From NCBI RefSeq assembly GCF_000317245.1, contig NZ_AJLJ01000069.1, positions 1 through 64,000 of the forward strand: a DNA stretch of 64,000 nucleotides, given 5' to 3'. This DNA comes from Fischerella muscicola SAG 1427-1 = PCC 73103. Its GTDB lineage: Bacteria > Cyanobacteriota > Cyanobacteriia > Cyanobacteriales > Nostocaceae. Position numbers and translations under genes: made by a program. Position 1 is the first letter of the stretch. Every line of letters starts with the position of its first letter. Below the pieces are notes generated by a model. The model worked only from the letters and a program-made list of their open reading frames with translations, did not search any database and had not been told where the DNA came from. This document shows, one piece after another, positions 24,860 to 34,645 of the stretch.

Positions 24860-27460
24860 ATGACATTAAGAAAGAAGACATATCGCTTCTTCGCACTAAT
24901 ACTGGTAACTACCTTACTCAGCTTGAGTATCTCACCAGTTTTAGCAAAAATTCCTAACCCTCCTGGTTCTACTTCCTCCACAATCTCTGTTGTTTTACAA
25001 CAAGGGAAAGTACTCTACGATAACGGACAGTTTGCACAAGCAGTACAAGTATTGCAGCAAGCAGCCCAAAATTATCGCCAGCAGGGAGAGACAAAAAAAC
25101 TTGCTGTGACTTTGAGTAATCTTTCTCTGGCTTATCAACAACTCGGTGCGTGGAATGAAGCCAAGCAAGCAATTACAGAAAGTCTAAATCTCCTCAAAAG
25201 TACAGATGAGCGCAAAATATTAGCTCAAACTCTCGATATTCAAGGTCGTCTGCAACTTGCAATTGGACAACCAGAGGAAGCCTTGAAAACTTGGCAACAG
25301 GCAGCAAATATTTATACTCAAATAAATGATCAAAATGGCGTAGTACGATCGCAGATTAATCAAGCTCAAGCATTAATCTCTAGTGGATTTTACCGTCGGG
25401 CAGAAGCAACACTATTACAAGTAAACCAGACATTGCGATCGCAAAGTGACTCACCAGAAAAAACAGTAATGTTGCGATCGCTAGGCGATGTCTTACAATT
25501 AGTGGGCAAATTTCCAGAATCTCACACTGTTCTTGAACAAAGTTTAGCAGTAGCCAAGCGCCTGCAATCACCTAATTATATTGCTGCTAGTCTTTTTAGT
25601 TTAGGTAATAATGCTCGCGATCGCGAGCATACACAGCAAGCGATTGACTTTTATCAGCAAACAGTTAAAGAATCTCCCTCACCTCTGTTAAAAGTTCAAG
25701 CCCAACTCAATCTTCTCAGTCTACTAATTGAGCAAAAACCAACAGATGCTCTGACTTTAGTACCACAAATTCAATCTCAACTCGACCAACTTCCCCCCAG
25801 TCGCGCCAGTGTTTACGCCCAGATTAATTTTGCTCAAAATCTCGCCAAATTAGGACAGGGAAATATGGGGAAAAGGGAGATTGTCTCTGCTTTTTCTGAG
25901 GCATCTTCCACTCATCTTTTTCCTGCTCAAATTCTCGCCAAAGCTGTGCAACAAGCCCGTAGTTTGAACGATCAACGCTCCTTAGCTTATGCTCTGGGAA
26001 GTCTCGGTAGTTTGTATGAACAAACTAGACAGTGGTCTGAAGCACAAAAACTGACCGAACAGGCGTTGCTTTTAGCACAGAGTAGTAATGTACCTGATAT
26101 TGCTTATAGATGGCAATGGCAGTTAGGTAGATTACTAAAAGTACAAGGGGATATTCCAGGAGCGATCGCAGCCTATGATTCAGCAGTCCAAACCCTCGAA
26201 TCGATTCGTAATGACTTGGTAGCAGTCAATCGAGAAGTACAATTCAGCTTTCGCGACAGTGTCGAACCAGTTTATCGACAATCAGTAGAATTACTGTTAA
26301 ATTCTCAAAAAACACAACCAGAAGCAAAAACTTTAGAAAAAGTACGCCAACGAATTGAAGCCCTGCAAATAGCCGAATTAGATAACTTTTTTCGGGAAGC
26401 TTGTCTAGAAGGTCAGCGTATACTATTGGATCAAGTTGTAGACAAAGAAAATCCTACGGCTGCTATTTTATATCCAATCATTCTTCCCAATCAACTACAA
26501 GTAATTGTCAAAATTCCCAAACAACCTCTAAAACAATACAGCACTCAAATTTCCCAAACAGAAGTAGAACAAATAATTGCCCAATTACGGCAAAATCTTC
26601 TGAATCCAGCGGCGATCAAAGCTACAAGAACCCAATCACAGCAGGTTTACAACTGGCTGATCAAACCGATTGAATCGCAATTATCAGCTAGCGGAGTCAA
26701 TACTCTAGTATTTGTACTTGATGGAGCCTTGCGTAATTTATCAATGTCTTCTCTATATGATGGGAAACAATATCTAGTAGAAAAATACGCAACAGCTTTG
26801 AGTGTCGGTTTGCAAATCTTTGATCCCAAGCCATTACAGCAACAGCGCTTACAAGCCTTAACTGCGGGTTTAACTCAACCACCACAAGCCTACCCAGAAT
26901 TTGCGCCCTTACCCGCCATCAAAACAGAAATTGAGCTAATTAGCGAATCCGGTATATCCACAACCAACTTGCTAGATCGACAATTCACTAGTAAAGAACT
27001 AGAAAACAAAGTTAATACTAATCCTTTTAACGTCGTGCATTTAGCAACCCACGGTCAGTTTAGTTCCCGTGCTGATCAGACATTTATCTTAGCTGCTGAT
27101 GGCCCAATAAACGTTACTCAATTTGATAGTATTCTTCGCAGTCGAGATGACACCAGAGCAGAAGCACTACAACTATTAGTATTAAGTGCTTGTCAGACAG
27201 CAGCAGGAGACAAACGTGCGGCTCTGGGTTTAGCTGGCGCAGCTGTACGCGCTGGCGCACGCAGTACCATCGCTTCTCTTTGGCACATAGATGACGAATC
27301 CACCGCTCAGTTTGTCGGTGCTTTTTATCAAGAACTTCAAGAAAGCAGGATTAGCAAAGCAGAAGCGCTGCGTCGCGCCCAGCTAAAATTGCTCAAGCAT
27401 CCCAATTACAACGCACCCAGTTTTTGGTCTGCTTACGTATTGATTGGGAATTGGTTGTGA
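24860..27460 (+). CDS. Exported TPR-CHAT (caspase-like) protein
   Basis: An 866-residue protein with a cleavable signal peptide (about 1-30, SISPVLA then KIP), so it should act outside the cytoplasm. About 40-480 is built of tetratricopeptide helices (LSNLSLAYQQLGAWNEAKQAI, then YALGSLGSLYEQTRQWSEAQ). About 600-866 is a CHAT domain, a caspase-fold peptidase, with the His in VHLATHGQF (about 730) and the Cys in LVLSACQTAAG (about 776), followed by GLAGAAVRAGARSTIASLW. Both members of the dyad are present, so proteolytic activity is possible. It is the first gene of a same-strand cluster with DUF1822, CHAT-CHASE2 and DUF928 genes. Substrate and trigger are unknown. Confidence 0.93.
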   Translation: MTLRKKTYRFFALILVTTLLSLSISPVLAKIPNPPGSTSSTISVVLQQGKVLYDNGQFAQAVQVLQQAAQNYRQQGETKKLAVTLSNLSLAYQQLGAWNEAKQAITESLNLLKSTDERKILAQTLDIQGRLQLAIGQPEEALKTWQQAANIYTQINDQNGVVRSQINQAQALISSGFYRRAEATLLQVNQTLRSQSDSPEKTVMLRSLGDVLQLVGKFPESHTVLEQSLAVAKRLQSPNYIAASLFSLGNNARDREHTQQAIDFYQQTVKESPSPLLKVQAQLNLLSLLIEQKPTDALTLVPQIQSQLDQLPPSRASVYAQINFAQNLAKLGQGNMGKREIVSAFSEASSTHLFPAQILAKAVQQARSLNDQRSLAYALGSLGSLYEQTRQWSEAQKLTEQALLLAQSSNVPDIAYRWQWQLGRLLKVQGDIPGAIAAYDSAVQTLESIRNDLVAVNREVQFSFRDSVEPVYRQSVELLLNSQKTQPEAKTLEKVRQRIEALQIAELDNFFREACLEGQRILLDQVVDKENPTAAILYPIILPNQLQVIVKIPKQPLKQYSTQISQTEVEQIIAQLRQNLLNPAAIKATRTQSQQVYNWLIKPIESQLSASGVNTLVFVLDGALRNLSMSSLYDGKQYLVEKYATALSVGLQIFDPKPLQQQRLQALTAGLTQPPQAYPEFAPLPAIKTEIELISESGISTTNLLDRQFTSKELENKVNTNPFNVVHLATHGQFSSRADQTFILAADGPINVTQFDSILRSRDDTRAEALQLLVLSACQTAAGDKRAALGLAGAAVRAGARSTIASLWHIDDESTAQFVGAFYQELQESRISKAEALRRAQLKLLKHPNYNAPSFWSAYVLIGNWL

Positions 27461-27581
27461 AAACATGAATAACTACAAACCATTAACAATTAATTCCTGA
27501 ATCAGCGACAATTTTTTTTGCGTAATTTTTGTAATTACGAGCGACCTATATACAGCAGCATTAAACTTTGGGGAATGATCC

Positions 27582-28550
27582 ATGTCACACCAAGCCTATC
27601 GTCTTGAAGATATCGCTTTAACACTGCCCATCACTAAGGCAGCCTTAACCACTGCCCAGCAATTTGCTAATCAACTGCCACATTTTCAGACTGCGGAACG
27701 AGTGCGTTTGAATACTTTGTGTATATTAGCAGTTAATGATTATTTACAAATGATGGGTATTCCTACAGATTTGGCGGCTAGCGACAGTTGGAATCCGATT
27801 ATGCATTTGTGTGCTGATGTGGCTGATTTAGAATTACCAGGAATTGGGCGTTTAGAGTGCCGTCCTGTGCTATCAAATCAACAAATTGCTTATGTCCCCC
27901 CTGAAACATGGGAAGAACGAGTAGGTTACGTATTTGTGCAAGTCGATGAATCTCTGCAAGAGGCAAAATTATTAGGATTTGTCCCCAGTGTCGCCACCGA
28001 AGAAATACCTTTAACTGAACTGCAATCTCTAGAAGAGTTAATCGAACACCTAGAACCTGCTTTTGAATTACCAGTTCCAGAATTGGTGAATTTGAGCCAG
28101 TGGTTTACAGGTATATTTGAAGCAGGATGGCAAACCATAGAATCCTTGTGGAATCAACCTGAAATGTCGCCAGCTTTTGCATTTAGAAGTGGCAACTTAA
28201 TTGAAGATGAAACTAATGATCAGCAAGAAGCAGTAGTCAGACGAGGAAAATTAATTGATTTAGGAATTCAGATTGCCAACCAACTTGTCATGTTAGTTGT
28301 AGAAATTAGTCCCCAAGCTGATCAACAAACCAACGTTTTGGTACAACTTTATCCTGCTAACAATCAAAGTTACTTAACACCAGGAGTCCAACTTACAGTC
28401 CTAGATAAATCAGGATCAGTATTTTTAGAAGCCCAAGCCAGAAATGCAGACAATTATATGCAATTAAAATTTGCAGGAGAACCCAAAGAAGAATTTACCG
28501 TTCAAGTTGCATTGCAGGATGCCTGTGTAAAAGAACATTTTGTAATTTAG
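27582..28550 (+). CDS. DUF1822 family protein
   Basis: A 322-residue soluble protein of a cyanobacterial family with no known function. The N-terminal 130 residues carry the family features: a helix FANQLPHFQTAERVRLNTLC, then AVNDYLQMMGI, a WNP motif, LPGIGRLECRPV and PPETWEERVGYVFVQVD. The C-terminal half is beta rich and ends LQDACVKEHFVI. It lies 121 bp after the TPR-CHAT gene and 100 bp before the CHAT-CHASE2 gene. From what I recall of cyanobacterial genomes, DUF1822, CHAT-CHASE2 and DUF928 genes tend to be neighbours, which suggests one system. Confidence 0.9.
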   Translation: MSHQAYRLEDIALTLPITKAALTTAQQFANQLPHFQTAERVRLNTLCILAVNDYLQMMGIPTDLAASDSWNPIMHLCADVADLELPGIGRLECRPVLSNQQIAYVPPETWEERVGYVFVQVDESLQEAKLLGFVPSVATEEIPLTELQSLEELIEHLEPAFELPVPELVNLSQWFTGIFEAGWQTIESLWNQPEMSPAFAFRSGNLIEDETNDQQEAVVRRGKLIDLGIQIANQLVMLVVEISPQADQQTNVLVQLYPANNQSYLTPGVQLTVLDKSGSVFLEAQARNADNYMQLKFAGEPKEEFTVQVALQDACVKEHFVI

Positions 28551-28650
28551 TCAATGGTCAATGGTTAAGAGTCAATGGTTAACAAGTCAAAAAGTTCTTA
28601 ATTTTGAATTTTGAATTTTGAATTCTCCGAAGGAGCTGACTCTCTAATTT

Positions 28651-30984
28651 ATGGGTAAGTTAGTAGTTCTGAAATTTGCAGACGGTAGCTTTGAGCAAGG
28701 ATTTGCTGTTACCTTACAAATTGGCGAAGAAGGCGAATTACCTTCTTCAGAAATTGCAGGTAGGTTGCCAGTAGCAACAGAATTATTACAGAAATATAAA
28801 GAGTGGCAGTCTAGTTATTCAAAATTAGGCAATCGTTATCGTCTGTCTGCTGAGAAGGTGCAAGTCACAAATGTATCGATTCTTAAAGATTGTGACAAAA
28901 CTGCTCATATTTTGCGATCGCATCTTAATTCCTGGCTACTAGCTGCGGAATTTCGTCCGGTGCGTGAAAAATGGCTAGAAAGATTATTGCCTACAGATAT
29001 AGTACGAGTCATTTTACAAACAGAAAATCGTGATTTGCAGCGTTTACCCTGGCATCTTTGGGACGTGTTAGAACGCTATCCCAAGGCGGAAATTGCCATT
29101 GCACCTCCAAGATACGAGCGTATTGCTGCCAAGAAAACTCATAATAAAAAAGTAAATATCTTAGCAATTATTGGTAATAGTCAGGGAATTGATACTCAGG
29201 CAGATACGGCTTTACTCCAAGCATTACCCACAACTGAAGTCAGCTTTTTAGTTGAACCACAGCGTAAGGAATTAAATGATTATCTGTGGCAAAAAAACTG
29301 GGATATTCTGTTTTTCGCTGGACACAGTTCTAGCCAAGGAAATAATTGTAGCGGCAAGATTTTTTTAAATAAAACTGATAGTCTCACAATTGACGAATTA
29401 AAATATGCCTTAAAAAAAGCAGTGGAACGGGGTTTACAATTGGCAATTTTCAACTCCTGTGATGGCTTGGGATTGGGAGAAAAATTAGCTGATTTGCACA
29501 TCCCCCAAATGATAGTGATGCGCGAACCTGTTCCAGATTTAGTCGCACAAGAATTTTTAAAGGGTTTTCTCGATAGTTTTGCTGGTGGTGAACCTTTATA
29601 CTTAGCAGTGCGAGAAGCACGAGAAAGATTACAAGGATTAGAAGATAAATTTCCTTGTGCTACTTGGCTACCAGTAATTTGTCAAAATTTGGCAGAATCA
29701 CCCTCTACTTGGCAAGAGTTTACAGGCTGGATTACTCCAAACAAGCCTGTTAAACGAACTGATAATTCTTCTAATTTATTACGTATAATTCTTTATTTTT
29801 TAATAAATACTGTATTAATTACAGCAATTCCTACTAGCTTGAAATTTTTGGAAGTCCTACAAAATTGGGATTTACAAGCCTTTGATTTAATGATGCGATC
29901 GCGTTCAGTTCTCATCAATGAAAACCCAGATCCACGCCTGTTATTAGTAACCGTTAGCGATGCTGATATTGCAGCCCAACGCCGCAGAGGTGAATCTTTG
30001 AAAGGGACATCTGTGTCTGATCAAACCCTCGACAAAGTTTTGGAGAAACTTCAACAATATCAACCGCGAGCTATAGGTCTAGATATTTACCGTGATTTTC
30101 CAGCAGAGTCAGCAAAATTATTCAATCGTCTCAAACAAACTAACAATTTATTTGGAGTCTGCAAAGGTAGCGATACAACTATCAATACTAATGGCATTGA
30201 ACCACCACCAGAATTTCCCCAACACCGTTTAGGTTTTAGCGACTTTGTTTATGATGCTGATGGTGTAGTGCGTCGGCATTTGCTGTATATGAACCCAGAA
30301 GCAACTTCACCTTGTCCTACTTCTTTTTCTCTCAGCTTACAACTTGCACTACGCTATTTAGAAACTGAAGGAATTAAATCAAAGTTTACTCCCAGAGGTG
30401 ATTTTCAAATTGGTAATATTAGTTTCCAACTTTTAAAACCACGAACAGGCGGTTATCAAGGCATTGATACTAATGGTGGTCAAATTTTACTCAACTATCG
30501 TTCCTCAAAGCAAATTGCTGAACAAATAACATTGACACAACTTTTATCTGCTCCAATTAACCCCAACGCAATTAAAAACAAAATAGTCTTGATTGGTGTA
30601 ACTGCTAAAGGTGATTTTCCAGATTATTGGGCTACACCCTACAGTACTGAGTTAGACCAACAAATGCCAGGAGTATTGGTACAAGCTCACATGGTCAGTC
30701 AAATTCTCAGTGCTGTTCTAGACCGACGTCCACTTCTGCGCTCATGGAATCCCTTCGCAGAAGTGATGTGGATTTGGGTTTGGTCACTAGCAGGAGGATT
30801 ACTAGCTTGGCAAGTGCGTCACTCTTTGAGACGTTTGCTAATTTTTGTCGTCATTGGCTCAGGAATTCTTTATATTTTCTGCTTTGGTTTATTTATCCAA
30901 GGTTACTGGGTACCTTTTGTACCATCAGCTTTAGCACTCATAGGAACAGCTGGTTTGACAGCAATTCATCAAGAGCCAAAGTAA
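28651..30984 (+). CDS. Membrane CHAT-CHASE2 protein
   Basis: A 777-residue protein. Residues about 1-355 form a cytoplasmic CHAT caspase-like domain, with the His in ILFFAGHSSSQG and the Cys in LAIFNSCDGLG. A transmembrane helix follows (IILYFLINTVLITAIP, about 378-395). An extracytoplasmic CHASE2 sensor domain spans about 400-690 (LLLVTVSDADIAAQRR, YQPRAIGLDIYRDFP, FSDFVYDADGVVRRHLL, IVLIGVTAKGDFPDYW). The last 80 residues contain about three membrane helices. CHASE2 usually sits before a kinase, cyclase or diguanylate cyclase; here the only effector is the N-terminal CHAT domain. This suggests a sensor that switches a protease-like domain across the membrane. Confidence 0.93.
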   Translation: MGKLVVLKFADGSFEQGFAVTLQIGEEGELPSSEIAGRLPVATELLQKYKEWQSSYSKLGNRYRLSAEKVQVTNVSILKDCDKTAHILRSHLNSWLLAAEFRPVREKWLERLLPTDIVRVILQTENRDLQRLPWHLWDVLERYPKAEIAIAPPRYERIAAKKTHNKKVNILAIIGNSQGIDTQADTALLQALPTTEVSFLVEPQRKELNDYLWQKNWDILFFAGHSSSQGNNCSGKIFLNKTDSLTIDELKYALKKAVERGLQLAIFNSCDGLGLGEKLADLHIPQMIVMREPVPDLVAQEFLKGFLDSFAGGEPLYLAVREARERLQGLEDKFPCATWLPVICQNLAESPSTWQEFTGWITPNKPVKRTDNSSNLLRIILYFLINTVLITAIPTSLKFLEVLQNWDLQAFDLMMRSRSVLINENPDPRLLLVTVSDADIAAQRRRGESLKGTSVSDQTLDKVLEKLQQYQPRAIGLDIYRDFPAESAKLFNRLKQTNNLFGVCKGSDTTINTNGIEPPPEFPQHRLGFSDFVYDADGVVRRHLLYMNPEATSPCPTSFSLSLQLALRYLETEGIKSKFTPRGDFQIGNISFQLLKPRTGGYQGIDTNGGQILLNYRSSKQIAEQITLTQLLSAPINPNAIKNKIVLIGVTAKGDFPDYWATPYSTELDQQMPGVLVQAHMVSQILSAVLDRRPLLRSWNPFAEVMWIWVWSLAGGLLAWQVRHSLRRLLIFVVIGSGILYIFCFGLFIQGYWVPFVPSALALIGTAGLTAIHQEPK

Positions 30985-31019
30985 TTTGTCAAGAGTCAAT
31001 GGGCATTGGGCATTGGTAG

Positions 31020-31039
31020 AGACGCGATTAATCGCGTCT
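31020..31039. repeat. GACGCGAT palindrome copy
   Basis: A perfect 20-bp palindrome AGACGCGATTAATCGCGTCT between the CHAT-CHASE2 and DUF928 genes, next to a GGGCATTGG pair. It belongs to the dispersed family also found at 41154, 50963, 56976 and 57011. Confidence 0.85.
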
Positions 31040-31124
31040 GTGCAATAGTCATAATTTTGAATTTTGTAGACGCAAAGCGGCTTCCGTAGGTATTTTGAAT
31101 TGATTTGTCCCCGTTCCTCACATT

Positions 31125-31928
31125 ATGAAGTTAAATTTAGATCCAATTAAACTTATTTTGGTGTTAACTCTCAGTAGCACCAACTTACTGAGTAGTTTTT
31201 CGTTGGTTGTCGCACAGTCAACGCCAACTCAACCCTCACAACCAAATTCACCTCAGCCTCCTAAGAGTGGAACTATTAAGGTTGATTTACCTAATTTGCC
31301 ACCTGGCCCTCCTCCTGGAGGTCGCCGCTTTGGGGGAGCGAGAAGAGGTAGCTGTCCAGAGGTTGAAACACCTCTAACTGCTTTGGTTCCCTCAACAGAG
31401 CAACCGCCATCGGTAACAAATGTTTGGGGATTAACAACAGAAGAACATCCTCAGTTATGGTTTTATCTACCGTACACTAAGAGTTCTGGTTACCCGGCTG
31501 AATTTGTCTTGCTTGACGATGAAACCAAAGATTCAGTTTATAAAACTGCGATCGCTCTACCGACAAAAGCAGGTATTATCAAAGTTCCCATTCCCGAAAA
31601 TGTTCCGTCACTACAAGTCGGTAAACAGTATCGTTGGTTCTTCAACGTTTATTGTTACCCACAAAAGCAATCAACTCCTATTTATGTAGAAGGAGTAATT
31701 ATCCGTAAAAATCCTACTCAAAGCTTAGTCAAACAGTTACAAAAATCACAGCCAATCCAACAAGTTAATATTTATGCCAACAATGGCTTTTGGTACGATG
31801 CGCTCACCACACTAGGACAACTGCGTCAAACAAATCCCCAAAATAATACAGTTCAAACACAGTGGAGAGATTTACTCGCTACTATTGGCTTAAGTGAATT
31901 AGCAATTCAACCATTGGTGCAACCGTAG
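31125..31928 (+). CDS. DUF928 family exported protein
   Basis: A 267-residue protein with a signal peptide (about 1-31, ending SLVVAQ), a Pro/Gly-rich linker (PPGPPPGGRRFGGARRG) and the DUF928 domain. Features of the domain are LTALVPSTEQPPSVTNVWGLT, then HPQLWFYLPYTKSSGYPAEFVLLDD, then LQVGKQYRWFFNVYCYP and a C-terminal helical hairpin with WYDALTTLGQLRQTNPQN. It is predicted to be periplasmic or outer-membrane facing. The function is unknown. It is the last gene of the CHAT/DUF1822/CHAT-CHASE2 cluster, 140 bp downstream. Confidence 0.9.
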   Translation: MKLNLDPIKLILVLTLSSTNLLSSFSLVVAQSTPTQPSQPNSPQPPKSGTIKVDLPNLPPGPPPGGRRFGGARRGSCPEVETPLTALVPSTEQPPSVTNVWGLTTEEHPQLWFYLPYTKSSGYPAEFVLLDDETKDSVYKTAIALPTKAGIIKVPIPENVPSLQVGKQYRWFFNVYCYPQKQSTPIYVEGVIIRKNPTQSLVKQLQKSQPIQQVNIYANNGFWYDALTTLGQLRQTNPQNNTVQTQWRDLLATIGLSELAIQPLVQP

Positions 31929-32110
31929 TACTTAAATTGAGCATCGGGCATTGGGCAAACAAGTCAAAAGTTCTTAATTTTGACTTTTGACTTTTGACTT
32001 TTGACTTTTGACTTGTTTTGTTCCCCTTCTCTCTCTTCCCCTAGATGCTTGAACATAAAACTCAATTCGGTTTAGTTTTTTAGACAATCTTTCAATTAAT
32101 TTTGTTTATT

Positions 32111-32704
32111 GTGGATGTGTCTGTTCTGATCAAAACTTTTATTGCTGTTTTCGTACTTGCTGATGCGATCGGTAATATACCAATTGTTTTGGTTCTCACT
32201 AAAGGTATGGAACCAGAACAAAGAAATAAGGTGATAGATAAAGCTATTTTGGTAGCAATAACAGTACTTTTGCTTTTTGCTTTTGGTGGACAATTTCTTT
32301 TAAGTTATTTGGACATCAGCATGGGATCATTAAGAGTTGCTGGGGGATTACTACTATTATTAATTGCTTTACAAATGCTCCAAGGCAACTTAGATACTCC
32401 AGTGATCGATAAAGATCGTGATGTGGCAATTACTCCCTTGGCTTTACCTCTACTGGCAGGCCCTGGCACACTCACAAGTGTGATGTTACTGATGTCAGAA
32501 TCTACTCATCCGCATATTAGCGTGATCGTAGGAATTGTTGCTGCAATGTTCGTCAGTTGGTTAATCTTGCGACAGGCAAACTTTATTGATAAGTGGTTTG
32601 GTGCCGAAGGAGAAGTGATTGTTACTCAACTTCTAGGGTTTTTACTGGCAGCATTAGCAGTAGAAATTGGTAGTGCAGGGATCAGGGAGTTATTTTTAAG
32701 TTAA
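32111..32704 (+). CDS. MarC family integral membrane protein
   Basis: A 197-residue protein of the UPF0056/MarC family with six predicted membrane helices. The family opening DVSVLIKTFIAVFVLADAIG is clear, with NIPIVLVLTKG following. The second conserved half, ITPLALPLLAGPGTLTSVML, is also present. The function of MarC proteins is unsettled; an early link with multiple antibiotic resistance was not upheld. I start at a GTG (32111) that gives MDVSVLIK like other members; a TTG three codons earlier also fits. There is no clear ribosome-binding site for either. Confidence 0.88.
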   Translation: MDVSVLIKTFIAVFVLADAIGNIPIVLVLTKGMEPEQRNKVIDKAILVAITVLLLFAFGGQFLLSYLDISMGSLRVAGGLLLLLIALQMLQGNLDTPVIDKDRDVAITPLALPLLAGPGTLTSVMLLMSESTHPHISVIVGIVAAMFVSWLILRQANFIDKWFGAEGEVIVTQLLGFLLAALAVEIGSAGIRELFLS

Positions 32705-32729
32705 GTATTTGCTGGCGATCGCTAGCTTG

Positions 32730-33512
32730 CTAACTAGAAGCACTAGTATAAAAACGTAATGCAAACTGCCAAAACTGATTAGCAACAAAAAATAGCAGCA
32801 CAGCTAGCATTCCCGCACCTAGCATCCAAGTAATTTCGCTACGACCTAACATTGCTTCTGCTGGTATTGTAGTTAAAAATGCAACGGGTACTATAAAAGT
32901 GAAGAAGAAACGATAAGCCACAGGATAGGCTACCATCGGATATCTACCAGCTTCCAACAAACCACGTAGTACCTCAGTAACATTATAAATTTTGACAAAC
33001 CAAATACTGGTAGCTCCCAGCATAAACCACAGGCTATAAAGTATGATTAAGCCAAAACACAACGGTACAGCACTGAACAGGTAGTCACTTATTTCTAAAT
33101 TGAGTTGTGTACCTGCATAGATAATCAACATGGTGCCAAAAACCAAATCTGGTAGTCCCCAAGGTGAAAGAGTATGGGTAGAAAGCCAAAATTGACTGGG
33201 GATTGGTTTTAGTAAAACAAAGTCGAGTGTTCCTTCTTGGACATGGCGGACAATGCGATTTAGGTTAGGAGCAAGAAAAGTTGCTGAAAACCCCTGCAAT
33301 AGAGTAAAAATTCCCAGTACTAACAATGCTGCTTCCCATGACCAACCAGGGAAGGTGTAGCCTTTTCCATAAAATAAGAATAATCCAAATAAACTGCCTG
33401 CTAAATTGCCTATGCTACTAAGGGCAGCTAAAAGGAAGTTAACACGATACTCCATTTCAGCTGCCATAGCTGTACTCCAAAATATTCCTATTAATTTTAG
33501 ATGTTTTAGCAT
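32730..33512 (-). CDS. ABC-2 type transporter permease
   Basis: A 260-residue membrane protein with six hydrophobic segments. The opening (FWSTAMAAEMEYRVNFLLAAL) and the segment NLNRIVRHVQEGTLDFVLLKPIPSQFW are diagnostic of the ABC-2 permease family PF06182, members of which normally pair with a second permease and an ATPase. Neither partner is in the window, so substrate and direction cannot be inferred. The gene is convergent with marC, with only 25 bp between the stops. The start MLKHLKLIGIFW is standard. Confidence 0.88.
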   Translation of the reverse strand: MLKHLKLIGIFWSTAMAAEMEYRVNFLLAALSSIGNLAGSLFGLFLFYGKGYTFPGWSWEAALLVLGIFTLLQGFSATFLAPNLNRIVRHVQEGTLDFVLLKPIPSQFWLSTHTLSPWGLPDLVFGTMLIIYAGTQLNLEISDYLFSAVPLCFGLIILYSLWFMLGATSIWFVKIYNVTEVLRGLLEAGRYPMVAYPVAYRFFFTFIVPVAFLTTIPAEAMLGRSEITWMLGAGMLAVLLFFVANQFWQFALRFYTSASS

Positions 33513-33743
33513 TATTCATTCCCAACCACATTAGTTATCATCTTCTCTTCAGAATTCCTTGCCCACACGTTAAGCTTGATTAAGGTAGCAATTTATTGCG
33601 CTTTTTAGATTAATTCCTCTGTTACTGGTAACTTTTAACAGTTATCAATTTTATTCCTTTGGTAACGGTTTCCCCACCATATGCCTGATAACTGCTGCTG
33701 GTACTGTTCACTGATTTAATTTTCACTGCTTGAGAAACTCGGA

Positions 33744-34487
33744 ATGCTAGACCAAATTTTTGACTATCTTAATTTTCATCTCAGCATTGAAGCGGCTATA
33801 GTTTTGCTGATTTTGATGTTTTTGGAGGCGGTGCTATCTGCTGATAATGCTATTGCTCTTGCTGCGATCGCTCAAGGACTGGAAGACAAAAAGCTGGAAA
33901 CCCAAGCACTCAACATAGGTCTAGTTGTTGCCTATGTCCTGCGAATTACTTTACTGCTCACGGCGACTTGGGTGCAAAAGTTCTGGCAATTTGAGTTACT
34001 AGGTGCAGCTTACCTCCTGTGGCTAGTATTCCAACACTTTACTTCTGAAGAAGACGACGAACATCACCATCACGGGCCGCGTTTTAGTTCATTGTGGCAA
34101 GTGATCCCCGTAATTGCTTTGACAGATTTGGCTTTTTCTTTGGATAGTGTCACCACTGCGATCGCTGTTTCTCAAGAAACTTGGTTAGTACTGACTGGGA
34201 CAACAATTGGTGTGATTACTCTGCGATTTATGGCAGGCTTATTTATTCGGTGGTTGGATGAATTTGAGAATCTAGAGGATGCAGGTTATATCACTGTCGC
34301 ATTGGTGGGGTTACGTTTATTAATCCGCGTGGTAAATGAAGATTTGGTACCACCACAATGGTTGATGATTACTGCGATCGCCCTAATTTTAACCTGGGGA
34401 TTTTCCCAACGCACCCTACCCCCATCAGTATCAACGGAATCACAAAAGAAAAAAGTAGCGCAGTCTAAAGAAGTTGAGGAAGTGTAA
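33744..34487 (+). CDS. TerC family metal-transport membrane protein
   Basis: A 247-residue protein with about seven transmembrane helices. The two acidic signatures are present: FLEAVLSADNAIALAAI in helix 2 and IALTDLAFSLDSVTTAIA in helix 5, which are thought to bind metal. A His/Asp/Glu loop (EEDDEHHHHG) lies between them. Some family members export Mn2+ in bacteria, and plant and cyanobacterial relatives take part in thylakoid biogenesis or calcium/manganese handling; which applies here cannot be told. I saw no yybP-ykoY-like manganese riboswitch in the 230 bp upstream. Confidence 0.9.
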   Translation: MLDQIFDYLNFHLSIEAAIVLLILMFLEAVLSADNAIALAAIAQGLEDKKLETQALNIGLVVAYVLRITLLLTATWVQKFWQFELLGAAYLLWLVFQHFTSEEDDEHHHHGPRFSSLWQVIPVIALTDLAFSLDSVTTAIAVSQETWLVLTGTTIGVITLRFMAGLFIRWLDEFENLEDAGYITVALVGLRLLIRVVNEDLVPPQWLMITAIALILTWGFSQRTLPPSVSTESQKKKVAQSKEVEEV

Positions 34488-34551
34488 GGAGTATGGGGAG
34501 TCTGAAAACAAGGAAGACAAGGGAGAAAATTTTCCCATTGACTATTGTATT

Positions 34552-34632
34552 GACTATTGTACAGATGCGTAGACGCTCGTAAGAGCGGCTTCAAGGTAAG
34601 AGTATAATCGCGTCTCTACTATTGACCATTGA
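34552..34632. repeat. Dispersed composite repeat, copy 2
   Basis: Near-identical to 1133-1213, including GTAGACGCTCGTAAGAGCGG, the end ATCGCGTCTCTAC, and the flanking GACTATTG and GACCATTGAC words. It reaches just into the sequence upstream of the next gene's start. Confidence 0.75.
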
Positions 34633-34645
34633 CCAAGCACCAACT

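Noticed and set aside
33513-33743. Manganese riboswitch (yybP-ykoY) upstream of terC
   Set aside because: I looked for the conserved loops but could not find them in the 230-bp leader.
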